From positions 2,832,501 through 2,896,500 of the forward strand of contig NZ_CP010535.1 in NCBI RefSeq assembly GCF_001430825.1: DNA of 64,000 nucleotides, written 5' to 3'. The DNA comes from Sediminicola sp. YIK13. GTDB lineage: Bacteria > Bacteroidota > Bacteroidia > Flavobacteriales > Flavobacteriaceae. Shown piece after piece: positions 43,637-53,798 of the stretch (position 1 is the stretch's first letter; every line of letters begins with the position of its first letter). The position numbers and the translations under genes are program-made. The notes beneath the pieces were generated by a model, which worked only from the letters and a program-made list of their open reading frames with translations, searched no databases and was not told the DNA's origin.

Positions 43637-44830
43637 TTAAACTACGTCCAAAGCCTTGCCAACCTCCGTAAACGCTTGGATTGCTTTATCCAGGTGCTCA
43701 ATTTCATGTGCAGCAGAAAGTTGTACGCGTATTCTTGCTTTCCCTTTTGGGACCACAGGAAAGAAAAAACCGATCACATAGATGCCTTTCTCCAAAAGCA
43801 TATCTGCCATTTGTTGGGAGAGTTTTGCATCATATAACATGACCGGAACAATTGCAGAATCTCCGTCTATGATATCAAAGCCAGCTGCTTTCATTCCTTT
43901 CTTAAAGTACTCCGTATTTTCCTGAAGTTTATCCCTCAACGAGGTATTCTTATCCAACATGTCAAATACCTTTATAGAGGCACCTACTATTGTAGGGGCC
44001 AAGGAATTGGAGAAAAGGTAAGGTCTGGATCGCTGCCTTAAAATTTCGATTATTTCCTTTTTACCTGTAGTGTAGCCGCCCATAGCGCCTCCTAAGGCCT
44101 TACCCAGTGTTCCTGTGATAATGTCAATTCTGTCCATGACCCCTTTCTCTTCAAGGGTGCCTCTGCCCGTTTCCCCAATGAATCCTGCAGAATGACACTC
44201 ATCTATCATTACCATAGCATCATACTTATCTGCAAGGTCACAGATCTTGTCCAAAGGCGCTAAAAGGCCGTCCATGGAGAAGACCCCATCGGTGACTATA
44301 ATCTTAAAACGGGAGCCGTCTTTATTGGCCTGTTTCAATTGGGCCTCTAGATCTGCCATATCATTGTTGGTATAACGGTATCTCTTTGCCTTGCATAAAC
44401 GAACCCCATCTATAATGGAAGCATGATTAAGCGAATCAGAGATTATAGCATCTTCTGGTCCCAATAGGGGTTCAAAGACCCCGCCATTGGCATCAAATGC
44501 TGCGGCATATAATATGGTATCCTCTGTGCCATAGAAATCTGCGATCTTCTGTTCCAGTTCTTTATGTATATCTTGGGTTCCACAGATAAAACGTACCGAG
44601 GACATCCCAAACCCATGGCTATCCAAGGTATCCTTGGCTGCTTTTACTACTTCGGGATGTGCAGAAAGCCCCAAATAATTATTGGAGCAAAAATTTATGA
44701 CCTCTTGACCTGTCGAAATTTTGATCACCGCTCCTTGGGGTGATGTTATGATGCGTTCCTTTTTATAAAGACCGTCATCCTTGATGTTTTGTAATTCTTC
44801 TTGTAAATGTTGTTGAATACTTCCGTACAT
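43637..44830 (-). CDS. kbl: Glycine C-acetyltransferase (2-amino-3-ketobutyrate CoA ligase)
   Basis: A 397-residue PLP enzyme of the alpha-oxoamine synthase family. [16 protein letters not shown] near residue 46, [15 protein letters not shown] near 208 and the PLP-lysine motif [14 protein letters not shown] near 240 are all present. It splits 2-amino-3-ketobutyrate with CoA to glycine and acetyl-CoA in threonine catabolism, or runs in reverse. It lies 12 bp after the AddA-like gene on the same strand. Confidence 0.92.
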   Translation of the reverse strand: MYGSIQQHLQEELQNIKDDGLYKKERIITSPQGAVIKISTGQEVINFCSNNYLGLSAHPEVVKAAKDTLDSHGFGMSSVRFICGTQDIHKELEQKIADFYGTEDTILYAAAFDANGGVFEPLLGPEDAIISDSLNHASIIDGVRLCKAKRYRYTNNDMADLEAQLKQANKDGSRFKIIVTDGVFSMDGLLAPLDKICDLADKYDAMVMIDECHSAGFIGETGRGTLEEKGVMDRIDIITGTLGKALGGAMGGYTTGKKEIIEILRQRSRPYLFSNSLAPTIVGASIKVFDMLDKNTSLRDKLQENTEYFKKGMKAAGFDIIDGDSAIVPVMLYDAKLSQQMADMLLEKGIYVIGFFFPVVPKGKARIRVQLSAAHEIEHLDKAIQAFTEVGKALDVV

Positions 44831-44842
44831 ATGATTAAGGTA

Positions 44843-47800
44843 TTATATGAATTCTGGTGTTATGGTATCATTAATATAAACGATAATTTTATTTTTGACA
44901 GTGTAGTTCATGGCTTCCATGGCCGATGCATAATCATTCACCTGCGTATGGTGGGCAGAACTCCTTGTTCCTGTTTTGTAATCAATGATTGTTGCTGCTT
45001 TTTCTTGTAGCACAATCCTATCTGGTCGCAAAATTAACCCGATTTGGGTAATTATATCCCTTTCATTCCAAACAATTGTATCCGAATGGAAAAATTCTTC
45101 CAATTCTGGGTGACGGACAATCTTTAAAAGGACCTCTTTAAGGGAGTTGGTTTCTTGATGGGTAATTTGGCCATTTCTCTGCATTAGGGTTAGAGCTTGC
45201 CCAATATCGGCTTCAGTTTTTATATAGCTCAACAATTGATGCAATACATTTCCTTGTTCCATGGCAAGTTCTGCCCCTGAGTCCCAAAGAGATCCCGAGG
45301 TGGTGATGAGATTAAAACTTGGCCTATCCTTATAAGTAAGCGCATAAGGGACGGATAACTGATCCATCATCTCTTTTTGATGCTTCTCTGCAAATTCGAG
45401 CGCACCAAATACATAGGTTTGCTTTGAAAGATCCCAATGCCCCTTTTCCTTTAAATAATGTATGAACAATCCAGAATAGAAATCCGTTTTGTGATCCCCG
45501 TTGCTTTTGAGGTCTTTCTTGGTAAGTATATAAAGTGCATCTACAGCTCTTGTTAGTGCAACATATAAGACATTGAAGGCGTCCAATTCCAATTTATGCT
45601 GCTCTTCCTCGTAGAGTACACTGGCCGTTTCTCCATACGCTACCACCTCTTGTTTCTTATTCACTAAAAGCGCCTCAAAACCGTTGAACGAATCCGCATC
45701 TACAGGGATCCATAATTTTGCATCTATTTCTTTATAGAGCTGTTCATTGGCATAAGGGAATATTACTATGGGAAATTCCAGTCCTTTAGACTTGTGAACG
45801 GTCATAATCTGAATGGCGTTCACACTTTCTGGAGCTGTTATGCTTAGCTTGCCTTTTTTCTTTTCCCAATAGGTCAGAAAGGAATGGGGGCTGCTCCCTT
45901 CTTTTTGTTCCACCTCCAGGACCGTATCCATTAAATAGGTAATGTAGGCATCAGAACCTTCTATTAAATTGAATTGCTTTATGGCGTGTTCCAGACCGTC
46001 ATAAACCGAGTGTTGTTTTAAATATTTGGTATCAAATTCATATTTATCTTTTAATAGAGCCCCAACTCCCTCCAAATGTGATGCTATAAAATTATGATCG
46101 GTGCCTTTGTCCCCAGAAAGAAAATAAAGTATATCAAAAGCAGTTTCCTTATTATTGGGGTCAATGGAATAGTGTAGGAGGGCAATTAAAAATTGAACTT
46201 TTGGGCTGCTGTTCAATAAAAGGGTTTCTGAGGAAATAATGGGGATTCCTTCTTTCATTAGAAAATCGGCCACTATAATCCCGTGTTTGCGACTACGCGT
46301 AAGGATGCAGATATCCTTAAGGCCAAAATTCTTTTTCCTTACCTCTTCAATGGAATTAAGTATCTGCGCACAATAATGCTCATCTTCGGTCATGTCCTCC
46401 GATTCCTCAACAAAGCCAATTGTCACCAAACCACCCTTTTTGGAATTGTACTCCTGCTTGTTCCCCTCAAGAAACAATTGATTGTAGGCTACATTATTTA
46501 AAAAGGGACTGGCAATGGTAAAGAAATCATTATTGAATTTGATCACCTCTTCACAACTCCTATAATTGGCAGGTAAATTTTTGGTATCCGGGGAAAGTAC
46601 AAATGGATTTTTTTCTAGGTTGATAAGGTTTGAAAATTGTTCTGCTTTGCCACCGCGCCATCTGTAAATGGCCTGCTTGGCATCACCAACTAATAATAAG
46701 GACCCTTTTTGCCCAAGAAGATCCTCACTCTCTAGGGCATTTCCTATTAAGGGGATGAGATTGTTCCACTGCATCTCCGAAGTGTCCTGGAACTCATCAA
46801 TGAAATAATGCCGGTACTTTTCGCCCAGCCTTTCGTAGATAAAGGGAGCAGGCTGATTTTTAATTTCTTTCGAGATGATGCGGTTAAAGGAAGTGATGGG
46901 CAATTGGTCCCTTTCCAATTCCAGGGCTTTCACCTCTTGCTGTATGGCATTAAGAACTGTGAGGGGAACAATGTTGCCATATGCATTTTTAAGGAACAAT
47001 AATTCTACTGCCTTTTCTTTGATATTATGGAAGAGTTGAGTGAATTGGGGGTGGAGCGAATCTAAAACAGCCTTTGTAGCATCGGGACATGCTTTTGTAT
47101 AAAGCGGGTCGCTTGCAAAATTTTGTTTCCATCCTGCCTTAAAGTCCATCACGTAATTTTTGTCGGCAATTTTGGCAATGAATTTTGGGAAATAGCCCGA
47201 CTTAAAATCGCTGAATTCTAAACCGTTGTTATTGATAATTTCCAATATTTCCTTTGCGGTAGAAAACAATCCCTCTTCATTCTTGGCGATATTGGACTGG
47301 ATTTTTTTCTTCAAGACCAAAAAATCACCTATTTCCTTATCTGCAATCTGCTTCAGGTGGTCAGCATGATTTTCATCAAATAGCAACTTCCCAATTTTGG
47401 CCAAATCCAGACTTATATCCCAACTCTTGTCCTCATTGGCTTTTTCCAGGGCAAAATCCAACAATACTGAGGTGAGTTTTTCATTTGTCCCCGCCTTGTT
47501 GATGAGTCGGGCTATGGCCTCATCCAAAAGAAGGGCGGTGTCCAGAATCACCTCAAAATTTTGCGGTAGCTTTAAGTCCTTTGCAAAGGTGCGAATAAGA
47601 CGATGCGTAAATTTATCTATGGTAGACACATCAAAAAAAGCATAATTGTGCAAAATCTCTTTTAGCGTTTTTTTTGCCTTTTTTTGAAGGTCTTCAGCGC
47701 TCATCTGCAGCTCTTCCGAAATGGTAAGGAACATGGGAGATGCGTCTTTTAAAGAATTGGTCTCCCCAAATTCGAACAGACTGCCCAAGATGCGTTGTTT

Positions 47801-47977
47801 CATTTCATTCACGGCCTTGTTCGTAAAGGTAATGGCTAGTATTTGCCGAAAACTACGGTTGGAAGTGGAAGCAAGAATAATTTTAAGATACTCCTTGGTT
47901 AGGGTAAAGGTCTTGCCCGAACCGGCAGAGGCATTATATATTTTGTAGTTGGCGTTCTGCACTAATTTTATTTGCAA
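44843..47977 (-). CDS. AddA/RecB-like UvrD helicase with nuclease domain
   Basis: A 1044-residue protein. SF1 helicase motifs: Walker A YNASAGSGKTFTLTKEYL (residues 15-32), TFTNKAVNEMKQRI, YFIDEFQDTSEMQWN (motif II), LLVGDAKQAIYRWRGG (motif III), MTVHKSKGLEFPIVIFPY and VLYVALTRAVDALYIL. The C-terminus has RPDRIVLQEKAATIIDYKTG, the RecB-type nuclease core. With the AddB-like protein it would repair double-strand breaks. It lies divergent from sod. Confidence 0.88.
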   Translation of the reverse strand: MQIKLVQNANYKIYNASAGSGKTFTLTKEYLKIILASTSNRSFRQILAITFTNKAVNEMKQRILGSLFEFGETNSLKDASPMFLTISEELQMSAEDLQKKAKKTLKEILHNYAFFDVSTIDKFTHRLIRTFAKDLKLPQNFEVILDTALLLDEAIARLINKAGTNEKLTSVLLDFALEKANEDKSWDISLDLAKIGKLLFDENHADHLKQIADKEIGDFLVLKKKIQSNIAKNEEGLFSTAKEILEIINNNGLEFSDFKSGYFPKFIAKIADKNYVMDFKAGWKQNFASDPLYTKACPDATKAVLDSLHPQFTQLFHNIKEKAVELLFLKNAYGNIVPLTVLNAIQQEVKALELERDQLPITSFNRIISKEIKNQPAPFIYERLGEKYRHYFIDEFQDTSEMQWNNLIPLIGNALESEDLLGQKGSLLLVGDAKQAIYRWRGGKAEQFSNLINLEKNPFVLSPDTKNLPANYRSCEEVIKFNNDFFTIASPFLNNVAYNQLFLEGNKQEYNSKKGGLVTIGFVEESEDMTEDEHYCAQILNSIEEVRKKNFGLKDICILTRSRKHGIIVADFLMKEGIPIISSETLLLNSSPKVQFLIALLHYSIDPNNKETAFDILYFLSGDKGTDHNFIASHLEGVGALLKDKYEFDTKYLKQHSVYDGLEHAIKQFNLIEGSDAYITYLMDTVLEVEQKEGSSPHSFLTYWEKKKGKLSITAPESVNAIQIMTVHKSKGLEFPIVIFPYANEQLYKEIDAKLWIPVDADSFNGFEALLVNKKQEVVAYGETASVLYEEEQHKLELDAFNVLYVALTRAVDALYILTKKDLKSNGDHKTDFYSGLFIHYLKEKGHWDLSKQTYVFGALEFAEKHQKEMMDQLSVPYALTYKDRPSFNLITTSGSLWDSGAELAMEQGNVLHQLLSYIKTEADIGQALTLMQRNGQITHQETNSLKEVLLKIVRHPELEEFFHSDTIVWNERDIITQIGLILRPDRIVLQEKAATIIDYKTGTRSSAHHTQVNDYASAMEAMNYTVKNKIIVYINDTITPEFI

Positions 47978-48080
47978 AATAAGGATTCTTGAACAGTTCT
48001 TAACAAATTATTAATGGAAATTGCTTCTTAAAACCTTAAATTTGAGAAACAGAAATAATTAACTATAAAACACTATAATT

Positions 48081-48689
48081 ATGGCTTTTGAATTACCTAA
48101 ATTACCATATGCATACGATGCATTGGAACCTCATATTGATGCAAAAACAATGGAAATACACCATACAAAGCATCACAATGGATATACCAACAACTTGAAT
48201 AACGCTATTGAGGGAACCGACCTTGCCGGGAAATCCATAGAGGATATCCTGCACAATTTGGACATGTCCAATACTGCCGTAAGGAACAATGGAGGTGGAT
48301 TTTACAATCACTCCTTGTTCTGGGAAGTAATGTCCCCAAAAGGTGGAGGTGAACCCAGTGGAGAAGTGGCTGATGCCATCAATTCCGCGTTTGGATCGTA
48401 CGATAGTTTTAAAGATGCCTTTGCAAAGGCTGCAGGTACAAGATTTGGTTCCGGTTGGGCATGGCTATGTGTTCATAAAGGAGGGAAATTGGAAATTTGC
48501 TCCACACCTAATCAGGATAACCCATTAATGCCAGATGTTGGATGTGGTGGATTCCCAATTTTGGGACTGGATGTTTGGGAGCATGCGTATTACCTAAATT
48601 ACCAAAATAGAAGACCTGACTATATTACACATTTCTATAATATTATCAACTGGAATAAAGTTGCAGAACTTTACAAAGCCAACAAATAA
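48081..48689 (+). CDS. Superoxide dismutase (Fe/Mn family)
   Basis: A 202-residue protein. Metal ligands are in [17 protein letters not shown] (His near 27), NHSLFWEVM (His near 77) and [18 protein letters not shown] (Asp near 163, His near 167). It converts superoxide to oxygen and peroxide in the cytoplasm. [18 protein letters not shown] is normal. The sequence does not settle Fe versus Mn. It is followed by a terminator and by the four-copy hairpin element. Confidence 0.95.
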   Translation: MAFELPKLPYAYDALEPHIDAKTMEIHHTKHHNGYTNNLNNAIEGTDLAGKSIEDILHNLDMSNTAVRNNGGGFYNHSLFWEVMSPKGGGEPSGEVADAINSAFGSYDSFKDAFAKAAGTRFGSGWAWLCVHKGGKLEICSTPNQDNPLMPDVGCGGFPILGLDVWEHAYYLNYQNRRPDYITHFYNIINWNKVAELYKANK

Positions 48690-48710
48690 CAATTAAGCCT
48701 TTAGGGTTGA

Positions 48711-48742
48711 AACCATCTTACTCTTGTAAGGTGGTTTTTTTT
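48711..48742 (+). terminator. Rho-independent terminator of the sod gene
   Basis: AACCATCTTAC pairs with GTAAGGTGGTT around a 4-nt loop and is followed by a T-run. Confidence 0.8.
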
Positions 48743-48849
48743 TGTGCTATGAAGTAGGTGAAATTGAAGCTTTCAAATAGGGTAATGATCTGATATTGAA
48801 AAGTATGACATGGAAAGTTGATTTGGAAAATAGAGCGGGAAAAATAGAA

Positions 48850-48917
48850 AAGGGTGGAGAAGTCTCCACCCTTTTCATCCCAAATCTTACCATAAACTTA
48901 ACCTACTTATGCTATGG
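48850..48917 (-). ncRNA. Repeat element copy 1, candidate small RNA with terminator
   Basis: On the minus strand this reads CCATAGCATAAGTAGG, a conserved middle ending GATTTGGG, then the hairpin GGGTGGAG/CTCCACCC and T-rich sequence. Upstream on that strand lies TTG, 19 nt, then TAATTTAG, close to the Bacteroidota promoter (TTG / TAnnTTTG). It is one of four tandem copies; the RNA is inferred. Confidence 0.5.
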
Positions 48918-49040
48918 CGGTACTAAATTACTGGTATTGTGAGAAATAACAAAGAAAAATGAATAAATTTTCGAAAGAATGAATTGGGATTTTTTTGTTT
49001 TAAGATATGTTGAGCGCTATTGATTTGATTATCAGAAATA

Positions 49041-49110
49041 AAAAAGGCGGAGTTTCCTCCACCTTTTTTCCCCAAATCTTACCATGAACTTAACCTACTT
49101 ATGCTATGGT
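49041..49110 (-). ncRNA. Repeat element copy 2, candidate small RNA with terminator
   Basis: Conserved core as in copy 1, hairpin GGTGGAGG/CTCCGCC with T-run on both sides. Upstream on the minus strand is the segment TACCTATTGCCCTACTTTCG, shared with copy 3. Confidence 0.5.
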
Positions 49111-49247
49111 CTTTCGAAAGTAGGGCAATAGGTATAAACGGAACAATCTTTTAGACTAAGCCCTTTTAAAATGGGTTGAAATGCTTTTTTATCGATGAGT
49201 GGCAATTGGAGAGAAATTCTAAATATTGGGGTAGAGGTCGTAAAAAT

Positions 49248-49316
49248 AAAAAGGTGGAGTTTCCTCCACCTTTTTCCCCAAATCTTACCATGAACTTAAC
49301 CTACTTATGCTATGGT
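49248..49316 (-). ncRNA. Repeat element copy 3, candidate small RNA with terminator
   Basis: Core identical to copy 2; the flanking 100 bp are also alike (a CTTTTTTATCGATGA block), so copies 2 and 3 are the youngest duplication. Confidence 0.5.
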
Positions 49317-49454
49317 CCTTCGAAAGTAAGGCAATAGATAGTACTGAAATAATATTTTAGACTAATTCCTTTTAAAAGGGGATGAAACGCTTTTTTATCG
49401 ATGAAGGGACACTTGAAGGGATGTTGAATTATTGGGTATATCGGGTGGTTAAAA

Positions 49455-49527
49455 TAAAAAAGGTGGAGAAGTCTCCACCTTTTTTGCCCCAAATCTTACC
49501 ATGAACTTAACCTACTTATGCTATGGT
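49455..49527 (-). ncRNA. Repeat element copy 4, candidate small RNA with terminator
   Basis: Conserved core with hairpin GGTGGAG/CTCCACC; the hairpin loop resembles copy 1, so hairpins were exchanged or compensated while the core stayed constant. Confidence 0.5.
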
Positions 49528-49587
49528 AGCCATAAAAATACTTGTGGATGGTCCGATTTAAATTATAAGACCGCTAAAATGCGATTA

Positions 49588-49627
49588 TTATCGATGAAAT
49601 ACACAAAATTGTGTATTTCATCGATAA
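49588..49627. terminator. Perfect 19-bp stem inverted repeat behind the purF-like gene
   Basis: TTATCGATGAAATACACAA pairs with its exact complement around two A. It lies 5 bp after the stop of the purF-like gene on the minus strand. No T-run follows, so it may protect the mRNA 3' end rather than terminate. Confidence 0.5.
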
Positions 49628-49632
49628 TTTTG

Positions 49633-51531
49633 TTAATATGCGCGTTGGTTCTTGCCTTCAAAGAAATTGATAAAGGCTCTGTTAACGACTCTATTCCCAC
49701 CTGGCGTAGGATAATCACCTGTAAAATACCAGTCTCCCAAATTTTTGGGGCAGGCCTGGTGTAAACTTTCCACTGTCTGATAAATAATCTCTACTTCAGC
49801 CTTTATTCCATCAGGACATAACAATTCCCCTATTTTTTTAGAAATCTCTTCTGTGGTAAACGGTGAATAGAATTCCTTAACGTAGTTGATGATGTCACTA
49901 TCTGGGTTGCTGACCTGATCTAAACATTTCTTGTAGATCCCCTCAACCAAATGCATGGTGTTTTTTTCTTGGTGTAGCGCTAGTGCTGCCCTGAAAGCAA
50001 TAAAGTCTTCCAATTTAGCCATATCTATACCATAACAATCAGGATATCGTATTTGTGGTGCTGATGATACCACGATTATTTTTTTAGGCAACAATCGGTC
50101 TAGGATGCCAAGAATACTTTTCTTCAACGTAGTACCCCTAACAATACTATCATCGATAATAACAAGGTTGTCCCCTTCCTTTACAGATCCGTAAGAAATG
50201 TCGTAAACGTGTGCTACAAGATCATCCCTGCTGCTGTCCTGTGTGATAAATGTTCTAAGTTTGGCATCTTTAATTGCTACCTTCTCTATTCTAGGGCGCA
50301 CCTCCAAAATCCCATGTAACTCTTCTGATGTAATTTTGGAGCCAATAGCCAAGATTTGTTTTTCCTTTTGCCTGTTAAGATCGTTTTGGGCCTCCTTTAC
50401 CATTCCGTAAAATGATGTTTCCGCAGTATTGGGAATGTAAGAGAATACTGTATTTTTGATATCACCATCTATCGACTTCAGTATTTGGGGATAAAGCAAT
50501 TTCCCCAATTCCTTTCGTTCCTGGTATATTTCTTTGTCACTACCCCTTGAAAAGTAAATGCGCTCAAAAGAACAGGCCTTACGCTCTTTTGGTTCCAATA
50601 TTTGTTTGAGCATAACTTCACCATTTTTCTTTATGATGATCGCCTTCCCTGGATCCAATTCTTGAATATCCTCATACCTCACATTAAAGACGGTTTGTAT
50701 GGCCGGTCTTTCAGAAGCAATGGCAACTACTTCATCATCTTGATAAAAATATGTAGGTCTTATCCCGGAAGGATCTCTAAGGACAAAGGAGTCCCCATGG
50801 CCTAACAAGCCTGCCATGGCATAACCTCCATCAAAGTTCTTTGCTGCTTTTCTCAGTATTTTGGCAACATTGAGCCGTTCAGCAATTATAGGGGATGCTT
50901 CGCGTTTGCTGAAACCTTCCTTTTTTATTTGCTTATATAGTTTTGCTACAGCGTCATCTAAAAAGTGACCTATCTTTTCCATTACTGTAACAGTATCGGC
51001 AAGTTCTTTAGGATGCTGTCCAATGCGGATGAGGTTGTCAAAGAGTTCGTGAACATTGGTCATGTTGAAATTACCGGCAACAATAAGGTTACGGTGCATC
51101 CAGTTATTCTGTCTAAGAAAAGGGTGTACACTCTCTATACTATTTTTCCCAAAAGTGCCATAACGAACATGGCCTAGTAGGACCTCCCCTATATAGGGTA
51201 TGTGTTTTTTTTGCTGTGCCACATCATCCTTATATTCTGGATGCTCCAATAAACTGGTATTGATACGATCGTTAATTTGTGCAAAAATATCCTGAATGGG
51301 TTGTTGCGCAATTGAGCGGACCCTGCTCATATATCGTTCCCCGGGTTCCATATCCAATTTTATACTGGCAAAACCAGCACCATCTTGCCCACGGTTGTGC
51401 TGCTTTTCCATCATGAGGTACATTTTGTTGACCCCATAAAAGGCAGTACCATACTTCTCCTTATAGTACTCTAAAGGTTTCAATAATCTAATAAGGGAAA
51501 TTCCACATTCGTGCTTTATAGCGTCACTCAT
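49633..51531 (-). CDS. Amidophosphoribosyltransferase, long paralogue
   Basis: A 632-residue protein, longer than the usual 480-510. The N-terminal nucleophile hydrolase domain begins HECGISLIRL (Cys 9 would be exposed by processing), with NRGQDGAGFAS and HVRYGTFGKNS. The PRPP-binding motif is NLVIIDDSIVRGTTLKKSI near residue 472. The family transfers the glutamine amide to PRPP, the first step of purine synthesis. Two insertions (about residues 60-105 and 180-215) set it apart from canonical PurF. Because it clusters with purN, a purine role is likely, though a second canonical purF may exist elsewhere. Confidence 0.83.
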   Translation of the reverse strand: MSDAIKHECGISLIRLLKPLEYYKEKYGTAFYGVNKMYLMMEKQHNRGQDGAGFASIKLDMEPGERYMSRVRSIAQQPIQDIFAQINDRINTSLLEHPEYKDDVAQQKKHIPYIGEVLLGHVRYGTFGKNSIESVHPFLRQNNWMHRNLIVAGNFNMTNVHELFDNLIRIGQHPKELADTVTVMEKIGHFLDDAVAKLYKQIKKEGFSKREASPIIAERLNVAKILRKAAKNFDGGYAMAGLLGHGDSFVLRDPSGIRPTYFYQDDEVVAIASERPAIQTVFNVRYEDIQELDPGKAIIIKKNGEVMLKQILEPKERKACSFERIYFSRGSDKEIYQERKELGKLLYPQILKSIDGDIKNTVFSYIPNTAETSFYGMVKEAQNDLNRQKEKQILAIGSKITSEELHGILEVRPRIEKVAIKDAKLRTFITQDSSRDDLVAHVYDISYGSVKEGDNLVIIDDSIVRGTTLKKSILGILDRLLPKKIIVVSSAPQIRYPDCYGIDMAKLEDFIAFRAALALHQEKNTMHLVEGIYKKCLDQVSNPDSDIINYVKEFYSPFTTEEISKKIGELLCPDGIKAEVEIIYQTVESLHQACPKNLGDWYFTGDYPTPGGNRVVNRAFINFFEGKNQRAY

Positions 51532-51574
51532 GATAAATAGGTATTAAAAAAGCCCTGAATAGACAGGGCAAACA

Positions 51575-52501
51575 TTATTGTAATTCAATATCAAACTGTG
51601 TCAATTCTTTGAATTGCATCAGTCGTTTGGTAACATCTTTCCTTTCAAGATTTTTCATTCTTTCAGTACCAAACTTTTCAACACAGAAAGATGCAAGATT
51701 AGAGCCATGGATGATGGCGCTTTTCATATTGTTAAAGGAAATGTTTTTTGATTCAGCGAGATAGCCTGCGAACCCTCCGGCAAAGGTGTCTCCAGCTCCT
51801 GTTGGATCAAAAACTTCCTCTAAGGGCAGTGCGGGTGCAAAAAACACATTGTCATCCTTAAACAAGAGGGCTCCGTGCTCCCCTTTTTTAATTACGACAT
51901 ATTTTGGTCCTAATTTATGGATGGCTGCCGCAGCTTTTACCAAGGAGTATTCCTTGGTCAACTGTCTTGCCTCTTCGTCATTGATGGTAATAACATCTAC
52001 ATGTTTAATTACGTCCAGCAATTCGTCCAGCGCATTGTCCATCCAAAAGTTCATGGTGTCAAGAACAATAAGCCTAGGCTTGGTTTCCATTTGTTCAATA
52101 ACACTTTTTTGGACGCTCGGGTGAAGATTGCCAAGCATAACCACTTCTGCATTCTTGAAGTTTTGTGGTACCACGGGTGAAAAGTTGGCCAGCACATTAA
52201 GTTCTGTCGCCAAAGTATCCCTGGAGTTAAGATCATTATGGTATTTGCCTTTCCAGTAAAAGGTTTTGCCGCCTTCTACTATTTCTATAGCCGAGATATC
52301 TATGTTCTTACTAGATAAAAGATCTAAGTATTCTTGTGGAAAATCGTCCCCTACTACAGAAACAATCGCTGAATCCAAGTCAAACTGTGATGCGGCAAGA
52401 CCGATAAAGGTAGCTGCTCCCCCAAGAATTTTATCTGTTTTTCCGAAAGGTGTCTCAATAGCATCGAAGGCAACGGTGCCCACAATCAGTAATTTGCCCA
52501 T
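51575..52501 (-). CDS. PfkB family sugar/nucleoside kinase
   Basis: A 308-residue protein. GGAATFIGLAASQFDLD (residues 27-43) is the PfkB N-terminal glycine motif, and FDPTGAGDTFAGGFAGYLAE near residue 231 contains the catalytic Asp of the GAGD anion hole. It could phosphorylate ribose, adenosine or a related sugar. Its place 43 bp upstream of the purF-like gene suggests a nucleoside or ribose substrate. Confidence 0.87.
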   Translation of the reverse strand: MGKLLIVGTVAFDAIETPFGKTDKILGGAATFIGLAASQFDLDSAIVSVVGDDFPQEYLDLLSSKNIDISAIEIVEGGKTFYWKGKYHNDLNSRDTLATELNVLANFSPVVPQNFKNAEVVMLGNLHPSVQKSVIEQMETKPRLIVLDTMNFWMDNALDELLDVIKHVDVITINDEEARQLTKEYSLVKAAAAIHKLGPKYVVIKKGEHGALLFKDDNVFFAPALPLEEVFDPTGAGDTFAGGFAGYLAESKNISFNNMKSAIIHGSNLASFCVEKFGTERMKNLERKDVTKRLMQFKELTQFDIELQ

Positions 52502-52605
52502 TTATTAAAAATTTGCTGCAAATATAAGGGTAACTTTCCAAGAATTTATTGAAGTTTCAAAAAGATTGCCTTGACGAATATGAGCTATGGAATAAAGTCT
52601 ACGCC

Positions 52606-53082
52606 TTAATTTTTTAAGGAATCCTCAAAGCCTTTGTCGGCAGGAAGATTCAATTCTTTGGAAGCCTCAACGGCCAATTGATCGCATCGTTCATTTTGGC
52701 GGTGATTGTTGTGTCCTTTTATCCATTTGAAATGGACTTGGTGTTTTCTGTATTCCACAAGGAAGAGTTTCCACAGATCGGGATTCTTCTTGTCCTTAAA
52801 ATTGGTCCGTTCCCAACGATCCAGCCATTTTTTCTCTACAGCATCAACCACATACTTGGAATCGGTAAAAACGGTAATTTTAAGACCCGGTACTTTAAGT
52901 TTTTTCAGGGCTTCTATGACCGCCAATAGTTCCATTCTATTATTGGTCGTATGCCTAAACCCTTGTTTGAATTCTTTTCTATAAGGTTTTCCCACCCATT
53001 CCATCACTATGCCGTATCCGCCGGGACCCGGATTTCCCCTTGCCGCCCCATCGGTATAGATATGTACATCTGCTTTATCCAT
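52606..53082 (-). CDS. rnhA: Ribonuclease HI
   Basis: A 158-residue protein. All catalytic acids are visible: IYTDGAARGNPGPGGYG (Asp 10), NRMELLAVIEALK (Glu 51), FTDSKYVVDAV (Asp 73) and WIKGHNNHRQNERCDQLA (His and last Asp near 137). It removes RNA from RNA-DNA hybrids. Its start overlaps the end of purN by 8 bp. Confidence 0.95.
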   Translation of the reverse strand: MDKADVHIYTDGAARGNPGPGGYGIVMEWVGKPYRKEFKQGFRHTTNNRMELLAVIEALKKLKVPGLKITVFTDSKYVVDAVEKKWLDRWERTNFKDKKNPDLWKLFLVEYRKHQVHFKWIKGHNNHRQNERCDQLAVEASKELNLPADKGFEDSLKN

Positions 53083-53641
53083 ACAAGAGGGAATCTATTA
53101 TTTTAGGAAAATGTTCATATTCCAGGGCATGTACCTTTTCTGCTACACTCTTTGCAGTGTCGGAAGGGGTAACTTCAGTTTTTGCCTGATGAATAATAGC
53201 GCCTTCATCATAATTTTGATTTACATAGTGTATGGTGATGCCCGTTTCTGTTTCTTTATTTTGAATAATAGTCTCGTGAACTTTCATTCCATACATGCCT
53301 TTTCCGCCATATTTTGGCAAAAGAGCAGGGTGTATGTTGATTATTTTATCTGAAAAGTGAAAAATTAATGCATCAGGAATTTTCCATAAAAAACCGGCCA
53401 GGACAATTAAATCGGGGTTCATTGCTTTGAGAATATCCAACACACAATCACTTTCCAAAAAGGCTGTCCGATTAAAATAAAGCGCATTGATCTTTAGTCT
53501 GTCGCAGCGTTCCAAAACCTTCGCATCCCTTTTGTTTGTTAGCACCGCAGAAATAGTCACCTTAGGATTATCCTTGAAATAATTAGCGATGTTTTCAACA
53601 TTGGATCCAGATCCAGAGGCAAATAGGACGATACGTTTCAT
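53075..53641 (-). CDS. purN: Phosphoribosylglycinamide formyltransferase PurN
   Basis: A 188-residue protein. LFASGSGSNVENIANYF near residue 6 binds phosphate; the catalytic set is NIHPALLPKYGGKGMYG (Asn and His near 102-104) and TGITIHYVNQNYDEGAII (Asp near 144). It formylates GAR with 10-formyl-tetrahydrofolate in purine synthesis. It is the first gene of the minus-strand cluster purN-rnhA-pfkB-purF and is divergent from acpP. Confidence 0.94.
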   Translation of the reverse strand: MKRIVLFASGSGSNVENIANYFKDNPKVTISAVLTNKRDAKVLERCDRLKINALYFNRTAFLESDCVLDILKAMNPDLIVLAGFLWKIPDALIFHFSDKIINIHPALLPKYGGKGMYGMKVHETIIQNKETETGITIHYVNQNYDEGAIIHQAKTEVTPSDTAKSVAEKVHALEYEHFPKIIDSLLYG

Positions 53642-53798
53642 GAATTTAATTTTCTTTCAGGCGGGTAAAATAGTTGGGCTAAATTAACACTCTTGAATTT
53701 AAATTTATTAAATTGTTCTACATTTTAACGGCAAATAGTGTAATTAATCTAAAGTTTTTTATTTTTGCCATCAATTAAATATTTAAACAAGAATAATT

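Noticed and set aside
49501..49764. Plus-strand frame starting in repeat copy 4
   Set aside because: It overlaps the end of the purF-like gene on the other strand and has no recognisable features.
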